Source: Natrinema soli
GTDB taxonomy: Archaea > Halobacteriota > Halobacteria > Halobacteriales > Natrialbaceae
Length of the DNA stretch: 13,798 bases
Direction of reading: 5' to 3'
Assembly (NCBI RefSeq): GCF_028618695.1
Contig: NZ_JAQIVI010000673.1
Coordinates: forward strand, 1-13,798
Made by a program: the position numbers and the translations under genes. The notes beneath the pieces are model-generated. The model did no database searches and was not told the DNA's origin. It was given only the letters and a program-made list of their open reading frames with translations. Positions 1 through 7,209 of this stretch are shown in pieces. The first letter of the stretch is position 1. Every line of letters starts with the position of its first letter.

Positions 1-1049
1 GCAGTGAGGACGCGACGAGCCGCCTCGGTGACCGTCTCCTCGGCGAGTTCGCCGGCCTCGACGGCGTCCACGAGGTGGTCGCCGTAGCAGTCCGTGTAGG
101 GGAGTTCGACGTCGACGCCGGCCTCGAGGGCCGCGACGCCCGCCTCGCGTTCGTCCGCGGCGATACCGTGTTCGCTCCGGAGGAATTCGACGCTGTAGTA
201 ATCGGAGACGACCGTTCCGTCGAAGCCCCACTCGCCGCGGAGCACGTCGGTCAGGAGCCACTCGTCGCTGGCACAGGGGATTCCGTCGACATCGTGATAG
301 GCGTTCATGACCGACTCGGCGTCCGCCGTGCGGATCGCCGCTTCGAAGGGGAACATGTGCGTCTCGCGGAGTTCGCGCCGTCCGAGATCGACCGAGCTCC
401 GGTTCTTCCCGCCCTCGCCGGCGCTGTGACCGACGAAGTGTTTGAGCGTGGCGGTGACGCCGTCACCGTTCCACTGCAGACCGTTGACGTAACCACACGC
501 CATCGCCGCGACCAGATAGGGATCCTCGCCGAACGTCTCCTCGACGCGTCCCCACCGGAGGTCACGGGCGACGTCGAGGACCGGAGAGAGCGCGTGCGCG
601 GTTCCGATGGCCTCCAACTGATTGCGGATGGTGTCGGTGACCGACTCGAGGAGCTCGGGCGACCACGTGCTCGCCATCCCGATCATCTGCGGGAACGTCG
701 TCCCTTCCGGGCCCATGTACCCGCTGAGACACTCCTCGTGGGGGATCGCGGGAATCCCGAGTCGCGTCTCGTTTCGGAGATACGCCTGGAGTTCGTTCGT
801 CCGTTCGGCCGCTTCAGTCGGGGGGAGACTCCCCTCGCCGCCGATACGGGTCAGGTGACCGATACCGTTCGAAAGGTGCTCGTCGACGGCCTCCTCGTCG
901 AGTTTCCCGTTCTCGTCTACGAGTTTGTCAGCGTTTACGGAGCCGAGCTGCGCCGCCGTCTCCTCGAGCGACATCTCCTCGAGGAGGGCCGCGACGCGCC
1001 GCTCGGTCGACGTCCCGCCGACGTCACGGTCTGAACTAGCTTGCATCAT
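1..1049 (-). CDS. Glycoside hydrolase family 3 beta-glycosidase (beta-glucosidase/beta-xylosidase), 3' end off window
   Basis: Hydrolyses terminal non-reducing beta-linked glucose or xylose from oligosaccharides. About 349 N-terminal residues are visible and the frame runs off the left edge without a stop, so the second GH3 domain with the acid/base residue is unseen. The (alpha/beta)8 domain is clear: GEDPYLVAA near residue 174, the KHFVGH motif (Lys203, His204) and VVSDYYSV with the presumed nucleophile Asp283. These positions lie close to those of classical GH3 enzymes. A PHEECLSG segment follows the first third. The start is ATG at 1049, with a second in-frame ATG at 1046; a GGAG at 1057-1060 lies 7 nt upstream. 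No Sec or Tat signal is seen at the N-terminus, so the enzyme is probably cytoplasmic. Its position beside pentose genes favours beta-xylosidase, but specificity cannot be read from sequence. Confidence 0.9.
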   Translation of the reverse strand, partial: MMQASSDRDVGGTSTERRVAALLEEMSLEETAAQLGSVNADKLVDENGKLDEEAVDEHLSNGIGHLTRIGGEGSLPPTEAAERTNELQAYLRNETRLGIPAIPHEECLSGYMGPEGTTFPQMIGMASTWSPELLESVTDTIRNQLEAIGTAHALSPVLDVARDLRWGRVEETFGEDPYLVAAMACGYVNGLQWNGDGVTATLKHFVGHSAGEGGKNRSSVDLGRRELRETHMFPFEAAIRTADAESVMNAYHDVDGIPCASDEWLLTDVLRGEWGFDGTVVSDYYSVEFLRSEHGIAADEREAGVAALEAGVDVELPYTDCYGDHLVDAVEAGELAEETVTEAARRVLT

Positions 1050-1070
1050 CTCTATTCTCCCAATCCACTG

Positions 1071-1080
1071 TCTTAATGAT
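1071..1080 (-). promoter_or_regulatory. Possible TATA-like element of the GH3 gene
   Basis: On the minus strand ATCATTAAGA is centred about 26 nt before the first ATG of the GH3 gene, the right distance for a leaderless transcript. A GGAG between this element and the ATG would instead suggest a leadered mRNA, so the two signals disagree and the promoter may lie further upstream in the gap. Confidence 0.3.
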
Positions 1081-1356
1081 TCGGGCTCGGATTCGCACCG
1101 ACGGGGCATTGCGGCCGAACGGACCGCTATCAGGAGCCGTCGCTGGGAGTCGTCTCAAGAACGAGTAGCCGAGGATGAGACGCTGGGTGAATCGGGCTCA
1201 CCGCACTCATGTCCTCGAGCGGATATTCACCGGTCGATCAGCGGTTTTGGGACGTCGGAGTCGCGTTAGCGTTCCTGCACGGTGTTCACGTTCACTGACG
1301 CATCCATCGCCCGTACACCGGCAGTCTCCGCTGTCGACCAGTTACCCACCGCCGAA

Positions 1357-1503
1357 CTACGCATCACTTTTGCCAACCGTTCGTTCATCTATGAAAAACG
1401 CGGTTTCGATATCGCTGAGGCGGCAGTATCGGCTCCCGCCGATTGAGGGACGGTCACACACCACGAGACACCGTTCCTCGCGCGGATCCTCGAGCAGGCA
1501 GTT
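1357..1503 (-). pseudogene. Possible remnant of a DeoR/GlpR-type regulator C-terminus
   Basis: An open stretch of 48 codons, from just after a TGA (1506-1504) to a TAG (1359-1357), has no plausible start codon. It translates to an acidic peptide containing LVVCDRPSIGGSRYC followed by RLSDIETAFFIDERT. The pattern resembles the C-terminal effector domain of DeoR/GlpR repressors (hydrophobic strand, Asp, Ser-x-x-Gly, then Leu-x-Asp-Ile-[DE]-Thr, then Asp). It lies on the same strand as xacF and the GH3 gene. No helix-turn-helix N-terminus in frame was found, so if it is real it is a fossil. Chance similarity cannot be excluded by eye. Confidence 0.3.
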
Positions 1504-1803
1504 TCAGGCCGCTACTATTTCCGTACATGATTGCTGAACGGAAGCCTCCCCAGTCGAACGCCCGTAACAGGACGTCACGTTGCCGTTTACCGGATGATCC
1601 CACTCTCTCGATCCGTGAGGGGCGTCCGTTTCACCGCAGAGGCGTTTCGGTCATCACGGATATTTTTACAACTGTATGGATGTAAGCTACGGCGCGTAAT
1701 ATGGAATATTGCCGGTGGATGTTCGTCATTAGATAACAGTAGTCTGTTCTTGGAAAACGACGACCGGCGCTATGACAGGTTCAGTTCCGGATTGGCACTT
1801 CCT

Positions 1804-1828
1804 ATACTCGACGATCACTCTCGAGTAT
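1804..1828. repeat. Perfect 8-bp inverted repeat downstream of xacF
   Basis: ATACTCGA at 1804-1811 and its exact reverse complement TCGAGTAT at 1821-1828 are separated by 9 nt. It lies 60-90 nt beyond the xacF stop, just past the T tract. It could fold as an RNA hairpin at the 3' end of the xacF transcript or be a dyad protein-binding site. Confidence 0.5.
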
Positions 1829-1839
1829 CGGCGGATCGG

Positions 1840-1861
1840 CGACGCCAAAAAAATCGCGTCG
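1840..1861 (-). terminator. Terminator of xacF (T7 tract in a short hairpin)
   Basis: On the minus strand, about 37 nt after the xacF stop, there is a run of seven T (1847-1853). Archaeal termination typically uses such oligo-T runs. The run is flanked by CGACGC (1840-1845) and GCGTCG (1856-1861), a 6-bp inverted repeat that places the T tract in a loop. Confidence 0.6.
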
Positions 1862-1889
1862 GAATCTCGCTCGAGTGGGCTGCAGTTCC

Positions 1890-3329
1890 TCAGTAGTTGT
1901 CGTAGACCGTCTTGGTGATGCTGTAGAAGTCGAGTCCGGCGTCACCCTGCTCGCGGTAGGTCTCGCTCGAGGAGTCCTTCATGCCGCCGAAGGGGACGTG
2001 AAGCTCGAGACCGGTCGTCTTCTCGTTGATCTTGACGACGCCGGCGTCGACCTCCTCGACGAAGCGATTCGCCTCGGTGTGGTCGTCGGTGACGACGCTC
2101 GCCGAGAGCCCGTAGTCGACGTCGTTGGCGACGTGAATCGCCTCGTCGTAACTGCTGACGGGGATAATCGCGAGCACCGGACCGAAGACTTCCTCCTGCG
2201 CGATACGCATCTCGGTGTCGACGTCCGAGAAGACGGCGGGCTCGACGAAGTAGCCCTCGCGGTCGAGCGCCGATCCGCCGCACTCGAGGGTCGCACCCTC
2301 CTCTTGGGCGATATCGACGTACTCGAGCGTGCTCTCGAGTTCCGACTCGCTGACGTGGGGCCCCATGCCGGGGTCGTCGAGACCGTGGCCGTGGTCGATC
2401 GACGCGGCGCGGTCGACGACCCGCTCGACGAACTCGTCGTAGACGTCCTCGTGGACGATGGCGCGGGAGGCGGCGGTACACGCCTGCCCGGTCACGCCGA
2501 ACGCGCCGTCGGCGACGATCTGGGCCGCTTCCTCGACGTCGGCCGAATCGCTGACGACCGTCGGGTTCTTGCCCCCCATCTCGAGTTGGACGCGCTTGCC
2601 GTCCTCGGTCGCCGTGTCGTAGACGGTGTTCCCGACCGCCGTACTGCCGGTAAAGGAGACGGCGTCGACGGCCTCGTGAGCGGCGATCGTGCTCCCGACC
2701 TCGCTACCGGGGCCGGTGACGACGTTAAGGACGCCGTCGGGGAGACCCGCTTCCTCGAGCGCGTCTGCAATCTCGTGGACGACGCCGGGCGCCAGCGTCG
2801 CCGGCTTGATGACGACGGCGTTGCCCGCGGCCAGCGCCGGTGCGAGCTTCCAGGCCGGGATCGCGATGGGGTAGTTCCACGGCGTGATGAGGCCCGCGAC
2901 GCCGAGGGGCTCGGTCTTCGTGTAGAGGTTCGTATCGCGCGCGCTCGAACTCTTGACCGTGCCGCCGATGTCGCTGGCCTTCGAGCCGTAGTAGTGGAAA
3001 ATGTCGATCGCCCGCTGTACTTCGCCACCGGCCTCGCTCCGAGTCTTGCCCTCTTCGCGGACGAGCAGTTCGGTCAGGTCGTCCTTGCGCTGATCGAGCA
3101 GTGAACCGGCCGTCGAAAGGATTCGGCCGCGCTCGGGACCGGGGGTCGACCCCCAGTCGTCGCTCGCGTCGCGCGCCGCTTCGATCGCCTGCTCGGTGTC
3201 GTCCGCGTCGGACTGGGGATAAGTCGCGACGACCTCCACGGGGTTCGCGGGATCGGTCGTTTCGAAGGTCTCGCCGGTACGTGATTCGATCCACTCGCCG
3301 TTTACGTAGTTCAACCGCTGATCTGCCAT
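1890..3329 (-). CDS. xacF: NAD(P)+-dependent 2-oxoglutarate semialdehyde dehydrogenase (XacF-like aldehyde dehydrogenase)
   Basis: A 479-residue aldehyde dehydrogenase of normal family length. It probably oxidises 2-oxoglutarate semialdehyde (2,5-dioxopentanoate) to 2-oxoglutarate, the last step of oxidative pentose degradation, in the cytoplasm. Catalytic residues are in place: Asn152 in PWNYP, Lys175 in VVIKPA, the general base Glu250 in LEMGGKN, the nucleophile Cys284 in GQACTAASR, and Glu380 in EEVFGPV. The ATG start at 3329 lies about 28 nt from a TATA-like element (3354-3360), indicating a nearly leaderless mRNA. It is divergent from the xacE-like dehydratase, which would supply its substrate. 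Family membership is certain. The substrate is inferred from this neighbour, and succinate-semialdehyde or other aldehyde dehydrogenases have similar sequences. Confidence 0.88.
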   Translation of the reverse strand: MADQRLNYVNGEWIESRTGETFETTDPANPVEVVATYPQSDADDTEQAIEAARDASDDWGSTPGPERGRILSTAGSLLDQRKDDLTELLVREEGKTRSEAGGEVQRAIDIFHYYGSKASDIGGTVKSSSARDTNLYTKTEPLGVAGLITPWNYPIAIPAWKLAPALAAGNAVVIKPATLAPGVVHEIADALEEAGLPDGVLNVVTGPGSEVGSTIAAHEAVDAVSFTGSTAVGNTVYDTATEDGKRVQLEMGGKNPTVVSDSADVEEAAQIVADGAFGVTGQACTAASRAIVHEDVYDEFVERVVDRAASIDHGHGLDDPGMGPHVSESELESTLEYVDIAQEEGATLECGGSALDREGYFVEPAVFSDVDTEMRIAQEEVFGPVLAIIPVSSYDEAIHVANDVDYGLSASVVTDDHTEANRFVEEVDAGVVKINEKTTGLELHVPFGGMKDSSSETYREQGDAGLDFYSITKTVYDNY

Positions 3330-3353
3330 ACGTGTTTACGATAACTCCGTCCG

Positions 3354-3360
3354 TTCATAA
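3354..3360 (-). promoter_or_regulatory. TATA box of xacF
   Basis: TTATGAA on the minus strand is centred about 28 nt before the xacF ATG. The expected transcription start falls within a few bases of the ATG, typical of leaderless haloarchaeal mRNAs. Confidence 0.5.
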
Positions 3361-3411
3361 TTCTTGCCGTTCCGACGCTTCCAGCCGGTCGAATCGTCCG
3401 GGGACGAGACA

Positions 3412-3418
3412 TTTATAA
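3412..3418 (+). promoter_or_regulatory. TATA box of xacE
   Basis: TTTATAA is centred 27 nt before the ATG at 3442, which places transcription start at or next to the start codon. The divergent intergenic region is only 112 bp, so one regulator bound between the two TATA boxes could control both genes. Confidence 0.65.
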
Positions 3419-3441
3419 TGGACTAGGTAGTTGATGCCTCC

Positions 3442-4308
3442 ATGCGGTATCAACGCCTCTCGGCTGGCGACCAGTATAGACTCATCGCTGTCGACGACGA
3501 AACAGCGTACGATCTGACCGCCGTGAAACCACGACTGGACGGCTTCGGGGAGCTCGCAGCGGCGGCCGATATCGCGGGCCTCGAGATCGACGAGATGGCG
3601 AACGAGCTCACGGACGAGGCCCCGACCGTCTCTCTCGACTCGCTTACCGATGGCACGCTACCGTTCGTCCCTCAGGAAGTCTGGGCGGCGGGCGTCACCT
3701 ACGAAATCAGCGAGGAGGCGCGCGAGGCCGAGAGCGGGATGCCGGAGATGTACCTCCACGCCTACGAGGCCGAGCGGCCGGAGATCTTCTTCAAAGCGAC
3801 GCCGAGCCGGACGGTCGGCCCCGGTGAGGCGGTCGGCATCCGATCGGATTCATCGTGGGACGTTCCCGAACCGGAGCTGGGCATCGTCCTCTACGACGGC
3901 TCGATCGTCGGCTACACGATCGGCAACGACATGAGCAGCCGCTCGATCGAGGGCGAGAACCCGCTGTACCTGCCCCAGGCGAAGATGTACGAGCGGTGCT
4001 GTTCGATCGGTCCCTGCGTCGCCTCCGCCGCCGAAGTCGGTGATCCCCACGAGCTGACGATGGCGATGGAGATCACTCGGGACGACGAGGTCCTCTACGA
4101 CGGCGAGACCTCCATCGGCAACATGGCTCGGACCTGCGACGAACTCGTCGAGTACTGGCGCGACCACGACACCGTACCCGAACTCGGGGTCCTGCTCACC
4201 GGCACCTCGCTGGTTCCGGACGACGGCTTCACGCTCCAGCCCGACGACGAGGTCCGTATCACGATCGACGGAATCGGCGAACTCACGAACCCGGTCGTCG
4301 AAGTCTAA
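3442..4308 (+). CDS. xacE: FAH-family 2-keto-3-deoxy-pentonate dehydratase (XacE-like)
   Basis: A 288-residue fumarylacetoacetate-hydrolase-fold protein. In the pentose pathway this family dehydrates 2-keto-3-deoxy-xylonate/arabinonate to 2-oxoglutarate semialdehyde. Metal-site residues of the FAH fold are visible: Glu143 and Glu145 in EPELGIV and Asp163 in GNDMSSR. FFKATPS (Lys118) and a Lys at 181 fit the substrate pocket. The N-terminal 75 residues form the small lead domain common in this subgroup. The ATG at 3442 is supported by the TATA box 27 nt upstream. It is divergent from the aldehyde dehydrogenase that would use its product, and gntP follows it 261 bp downstream on the same strand. 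Other FAH-fold activities (isomerase, acylpyruvase) are possible from sequence alone, but the neighbourhood argues for the dehydratase. Confidence 0.85.
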   Translation: MRYQRLSAGDQYRLIAVDDETAYDLTAVKPRLDGFGELAAAADIAGLEIDEMANELTDEAPTVSLDSLTDGTLPFVPQEVWAAGVTYEISEEAREAESGMPEMYLHAYEAERPEIFFKATPSRTVGPGEAVGIRSDSSWDVPEPELGIVLYDGSIVGYTIGNDMSSRSIEGENPLYLPQAKMYERCCSIGPCVASAAEVGDPHELTMAMEITRDDEVLYDGETSIGNMARTCDELVEYWRDHDTVPELGVLLTGTSLVPDDGFTLQPDDEVRITIDGIGELTNPVVEV

Positions 4309-4429
4309 TCGGAACCGATCTTCCGGACGGTCCCGTCGTCGCCGTAGAGCGATCGAACGAGACTGTTGCTCGAACGACTACCCTGACCCCCCGTACGGCC
4401 GCTTTCGTTCGCATCTCGAGGGGGTTGTG

Positions 4430-4448
4430 TGAGCGTCTCGAACGCTCA
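4430..4448. repeat. 6-bp inverted repeat between xacE and gntP
   Basis: TGAGCG (4430-4435) and CGCTCA (4443-4448) flank a 7-nt spacer. It lies about 120 nt after the xacE stop without an adjoining T tract, so a terminator role is weak. It could equally be a dyad operator upstream of gntP. Confidence 0.3.
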
Positions 4449-4481
4449 TCTGCAGGTAACAGCCGTCGTTGGTGGGATTGC

Positions 4482-4550
4482 TGTTGCATATCACCATCGG
4501 TTTCTGTTACATATTAATACTGATTGTTGTTACATATTACTACTATGGAG
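4482..4550 (+). repeat. Three 12-bp direct repeats at exact 23-bp spacing upstream of gntP (probable operator/promoter)
   Basis: TGTTGCATATCA (4482), TGTTACATATTA (4505) and TGTTACATATTA (4528) start exactly 23 nt apart. The second and third copies are identical and the first differs at two positions. An inverted GGTAACAG lies just upstream at 4455-4462. The array sits directly before gntP in an AT-rich patch. The third copy is centred about 36 nt before the ATG at 4570, so its CATATTAC could act as the TATA box with a short leader. Regular spacing near two helical turns suggests repeated binding of a regulator on one DNA face. Confidence 0.6.
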
Positions 4551-4569
4551 ACATTCGGAACAATAAAGT

Positions 4570-5982
4570 ATGATGGTTATATATTCACGTATGATGTTCG
4601 GTACCACAGCACTACAGTTAGGCGGACAGGCGCCACTCATCTCGCTCATAGCGGGCATCGTGGCAATCATACTCCTGCTAGTCGTCCTCGACCTCCCGGC
4701 GTTCGTTTCGCTCGTCGTCGCAGGGTTCGCAGTAGGCATCGTCGCGCCAGCAGTCCCGTTCGCCGAGGTGCCCGGTGAGTTCGCGACGGCGTTCGGGAAT
4801 AACATGGCCGGCATCGGTATCCCCATTCTAATGGCAGCGATCATCGGAAAGGCGATGGTCGAAAGCGGCGCAGCCAATCGAATCGTGCGGGCATTCACGG
4901 GGGTGTTCGGCGCTGATAACACGGAAATTTCGCTGTTCGGCAGCAGTTTCATCATGTCCATTCCCGTCTTCTTCGACAACGTCTTTTACCTACTCGCACC
5001 GCTGGCGCGGGCCGCTCGTTCGCGCGATGGGAAGAACTACGCGCTCTACATCGTCGCCGTCGGGGCCGCCGGTGTGGTCACGCACGGATTCGTGCCACCG
5101 ACGCCCGGACCGCTACTCGCCGTCGAGGAGTTCGATGCTAACCTCGGGAGCACCATCGCGATCGGCATCCTCGTCGGCCTTCCGACTGCACTCGTGTCGG
5201 GGTTGGGCTACGGATACTGGATCAACCGGCGTATGGAAATCCCGCTTCGAGACACGATGGGGACGACGGTCGAAGAGCTCGAGGAGCAAAACCAGGTCGA
5301 GACGAGTCAGCTCCCCGGTGTGCTCGAGTCGCTACTGCCGATTCTTCTCGCCGTCCTCCTCGTGACCGCAGATACGACCACCCGGACGGTCCTCGGGGAG
5401 AACGCAGCGGTCGGAGACGTCACCGGCTTCTTCGGCGATCCGAATCTCGCGCTCACGGTGGCCGCGCTCTCGGCGGCGTTCACGTACTACCGGATGAGCG
5501 ATCTCGACAGCGATATGTTCTCCGACGAACTCACGGACGCGCTCAAGAGCGGTGGTAATATCGCCGCCATCACCGCCGCCGGTGGTGCGTTCGGTGCGAT
5601 GCTCCAGGCGGCCGGTGCCGGCGAGTATATCGCGAACGGTCTGGAAGGGGTCGGTCTCGGACTACTCGTGACTGCGTGGGTAATCGCTGCGGGAGTCCGC
5701 GTGGTCCAGGGGTCGGCGACGGTCGCGATCGTCACCACCGCTGGTATCATGGCTCCGTTGGCGAGCGGGCTCGACGTCAACGTCGCGTACCTGGTCATGT
5801 CCATCGGTGCGGGCGCGTCGTTCTGCTCGTGGTACAACGACAGCGGGTTCTGGATCGTCAAGGAGATCGGCGGCCTCACGCAGGCCGAGACGTTGAAGAC
5901 GTGGACGGTCGCAACCATCCTCATCGGCCTCACGGGCCTGCTGAGTACGCTCCTCTTCTCGGCAATCCTTCCGTTCGCCTGA
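4570..5982 (+). CDS. gntP: GntP-family gluconate/aldonate:H+ symporter
   Basis: An integral membrane permease of about 470 residues with roughly a dozen hydrophobic segments, the first at about 22-40. Known GntP members import gluconate and related sugar acids with protons. Family motifs seen: IPVFFDN (131-137), HGFVPPTPGP (172-181), GSATVAIVTTAG (381-392) and NDSGFW (423-428). Several starts are possible: ATG at 4570, 4573, 4591 or 4594. All precede the first membrane helix. 4570 is used here because the repeat array lies at promoter distance from it, whereas TTATATATT at 4577-4585 sits too close to serve as TATA box for 4591. A linker at 225-250 is acidic. Its neighbours suggest transport of pentonates or gluconate feeding the XacD reaction; the exact substrate is inferred. 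Confidence 0.85.
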   Translation: MMVIYSRMMFGTTALQLGGQAPLISLIAGIVAIILLLVVLDLPAFVSLVVAGFAVGIVAPAVPFAEVPGEFATAFGNNMAGIGIPILMAAIIGKAMVESGAANRIVRAFTGVFGADNTEISLFGSSFIMSIPVFFDNVFYLLAPLARAARSRDGKNYALYIVAVGAAGVVTHGFVPPTPGPLLAVEEFDANLGSTIAIGILVGLPTALVSGLGYGYWINRRMEIPLRDTMGTTVEELEEQNQVETSQLPGVLESLLPILLAVLLVTADTTTRTVLGENAAVGDVTGFFGDPNLALTVAALSAAFTYYRMSDLDSDMFSDELTDALKSGGNIAAITAAGGAFGAMLQAAGAGEYIANGLEGVGLGLLVTAWVIAAGVRVVQGSATVAIVTTAGIMAPLASGLDVNVAYLVMSIGAGASFCSWYNDSGFWIVKEIGGLTQAETLKTWTVATILIGLTGLLSTLLFSAILPFA

Positions 5983-5994
5983 GTCGGCCCCACC

Positions 5995-5999
5995 TTTTT
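5995..5999 (+). terminator. Oligo-T terminator of gntP
   Basis: Five T begin 12 nt after the gntP stop, with another four T at 6027-6030. gntP and xacK converge with only 80 bp between them. On the opposite strand only a four-base T run (6048-6051) is seen for the xacK end. Confidence 0.4.
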
Positions 6000-6062
6000 G
6001 AGAAGTAGTCGCTCCACAGTCGCACTCTTTTGCGGAGACGTCGCCCGAAAACGGCGGTCCGC

Positions 6063-7208
6063 TTACGGAAGCATCCCGTCGACCGCTCCGGTAAACGCCA
6101 ACCGGCGGTTCTTCACCGCCGTACCGCTCTCAGCGTCGAAGAGGTGGATCGCTTCCTCGGGGAATTCGACGGTGACTCGATCACCGCCGCTGACGGTCGG
6201 AACGCCCTCGGTCGTCGCGATAAACTCCTCGACCGCTGTCGCACCGTCGAATCGAAGGTGGATGATGTTCTCGTTGCCCATCGGCTCGACGACTGACACG
6301 CCCGCCTCGAATCCCCGGTCGCCCGTCCGTCGGTCGCTGACCCGAATATCCTCTGGGCGAATTCCGAGGACAAGTTCGCTCCCGTCCTCGAGGTCGTCGC
6401 TCGTCGCCGGCCCGAGCGGATAGTCGAACGCGTCGGTCGCGACCCAAGCGCCGTCGAGGCGACCGTCGAAGAAGTTCATCGACGGTTCGCCGATGAAGCC
6501 CGCGACGAACAGGTTGTTCGGCTCGTGGTAGCACTCCAGCGGCGTACCGACCTGCTGTAGTTCTCCCTGATTCAACACCGCGATCCGATCGCCCATCGTC
6601 ATCGCCTCGGTCTGATCGTGCGTGACGTAGACCGTCGTCACGCCAAGCTGTTCCTGGAGGTGCTGGAGCTCCGTTCGCATCTCTGCGCGCAGCTTGGCAT
6701 CGAGGTTGGAGAGCGGCTCGTCCATCAGGAACGCGTCGGGGTCGCGGACGATCGCCCGCCCCAGCGCGACGCGCTGTTGCTGGCCGCCCGAGAGCTCGCC
6801 CGGCTTGCGATCCAGTAGCTCGTCGATTCCCATCAGCGCCGCCGTCTCCTCGACCGTCTCGTCGATTTCCGTCTCGGAGAGCTCGGTCGACTCCTCGAGC
6901 CCGAAGGCCATGTTCGCGCGGACGGTCTTGTGGGGATACAGCGCATACGACTGGAAGACCATCGCGATGTCGCGGTCCTGTGCCGAAACCTCGTTGATCG
7001 TCCGGTCACCGAGCCGGACCTCGCCGTCCGTGACCGCCTCGAGGCCGGCGATCATGCGCAGCGTCGTCGATTTGCCACAGCCCGAGGGGCCGACCAGGAC
7101 GAGGAAGTCGCCGTCGGGAACCTCGACCGAGACGTCTTCGACCGCAACGACGCCTGCGTTTTCGTCCCCGTACACCTTGGTCACGTCGTCGAGTTCTAAG
7201 CCCGCCAT
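6063..7208 (-). CDS. xacK: Sugar ABC transporter ATP-binding protein (XacK-like, CUT1/MalK family)
   Basis: A 381-residue ATPase that powers sugar import at the cytoplasmic face of the membrane. The nucleotide-binding domain shows Walker A GPSGCGKST (40-48), Q-loop Gln86, signature LSGGQ (139-143), Walker B with Asp-Glu 163-164, and switch His197 in VTHDQTEA. About 140 C-terminal residues form the TOBE/regulatory domain typical of MalK and UgpC (GIRPED motif). Its ATG lies 1 nt after the xacJ stop (TAACATG), with AGGTG 5 nt upstream, so translation is coupled. It is the last gene of the transporter operon. It probably forms a heterodimer with the neighbouring paralogue, as XacJ/XacK are understood to do in Haloferax. 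A 69-bp stretch around Walker A is identical in DNA to xacJ. Confidence 0.9.
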   Translation of the reverse strand: MAGLELDDVTKVYGDENAGVVAVEDVSVEVPDGDFLVLVGPSGCGKSTTLRMIAGLEAVTDGEVRLGDRTINEVSAQDRDIAMVFQSYALYPHKTVRANMAFGLEESTELSETEIDETVEETAALMGIDELLDRKPGELSGGQQQRVALGRAIVRDPDAFLMDEPLSNLDAKLRAEMRTELQHLQEQLGVTTVYVTHDQTEAMTMGDRIAVLNQGELQQVGTPLECYHEPNNLFVAGFIGEPSMNFFDGRLDGAWVATDAFDYPLGPATSDDLEDGSELVLGIRPEDIRVSDRRTGDRGFEAGVSVVEPMGNENIIHLRFDGATAVEEFIATTEGVPTVSGGDRVTVEFPEEAIHLFDAESGTAVKNRRLAFTGAVDGMLP

Positions 7209-7209
7209 G

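Larger units (their letters stand above)
1050..1889. other. 840-bp non-coding gap between xacF and the GH3 gene
   Basis: No convincing intact gene is seen on either strand. The short plus-strand frames are Arg/Ser-rich and basic, unlike haloarchaeal proteins. The gap holds the xacF terminator (1840-1861), an inverted repeat (1804-1828), an AT-rich patch at about 1660-1745 with several TATA-like strings, and minus-strand peptide fragments at 1357-1503 and 1541-1585 that resemble pieces of regulators. The most economical reading is a decayed regulatory gene plus the upstream region of the GH3 gene. Confidence 0.6.

Noticed and set aside
1531..1896. 121-residue plus-strand frame in the gap between the GH3 gene and xacF
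   Set aside because: Basic, Ser/Arg-rich composition unlike haloarchaeal proteins, no motif, and it runs into the 3' end of xacF on the other strand.
1875..3104. 409-residue plus-strand frame opposite xacF
   Set aside because: Antisense shadow of a GC-rich gene; Val/Asp/Arg-rich with no recognisable motif, while the minus strand encodes a complete aldehyde dehydrogenase.
4309..4330. ATCGG-AA-CCGAT inverted repeat just after the xacE stop as a terminator
   Set aside because: The loop would be only two bases and no T tract follows.
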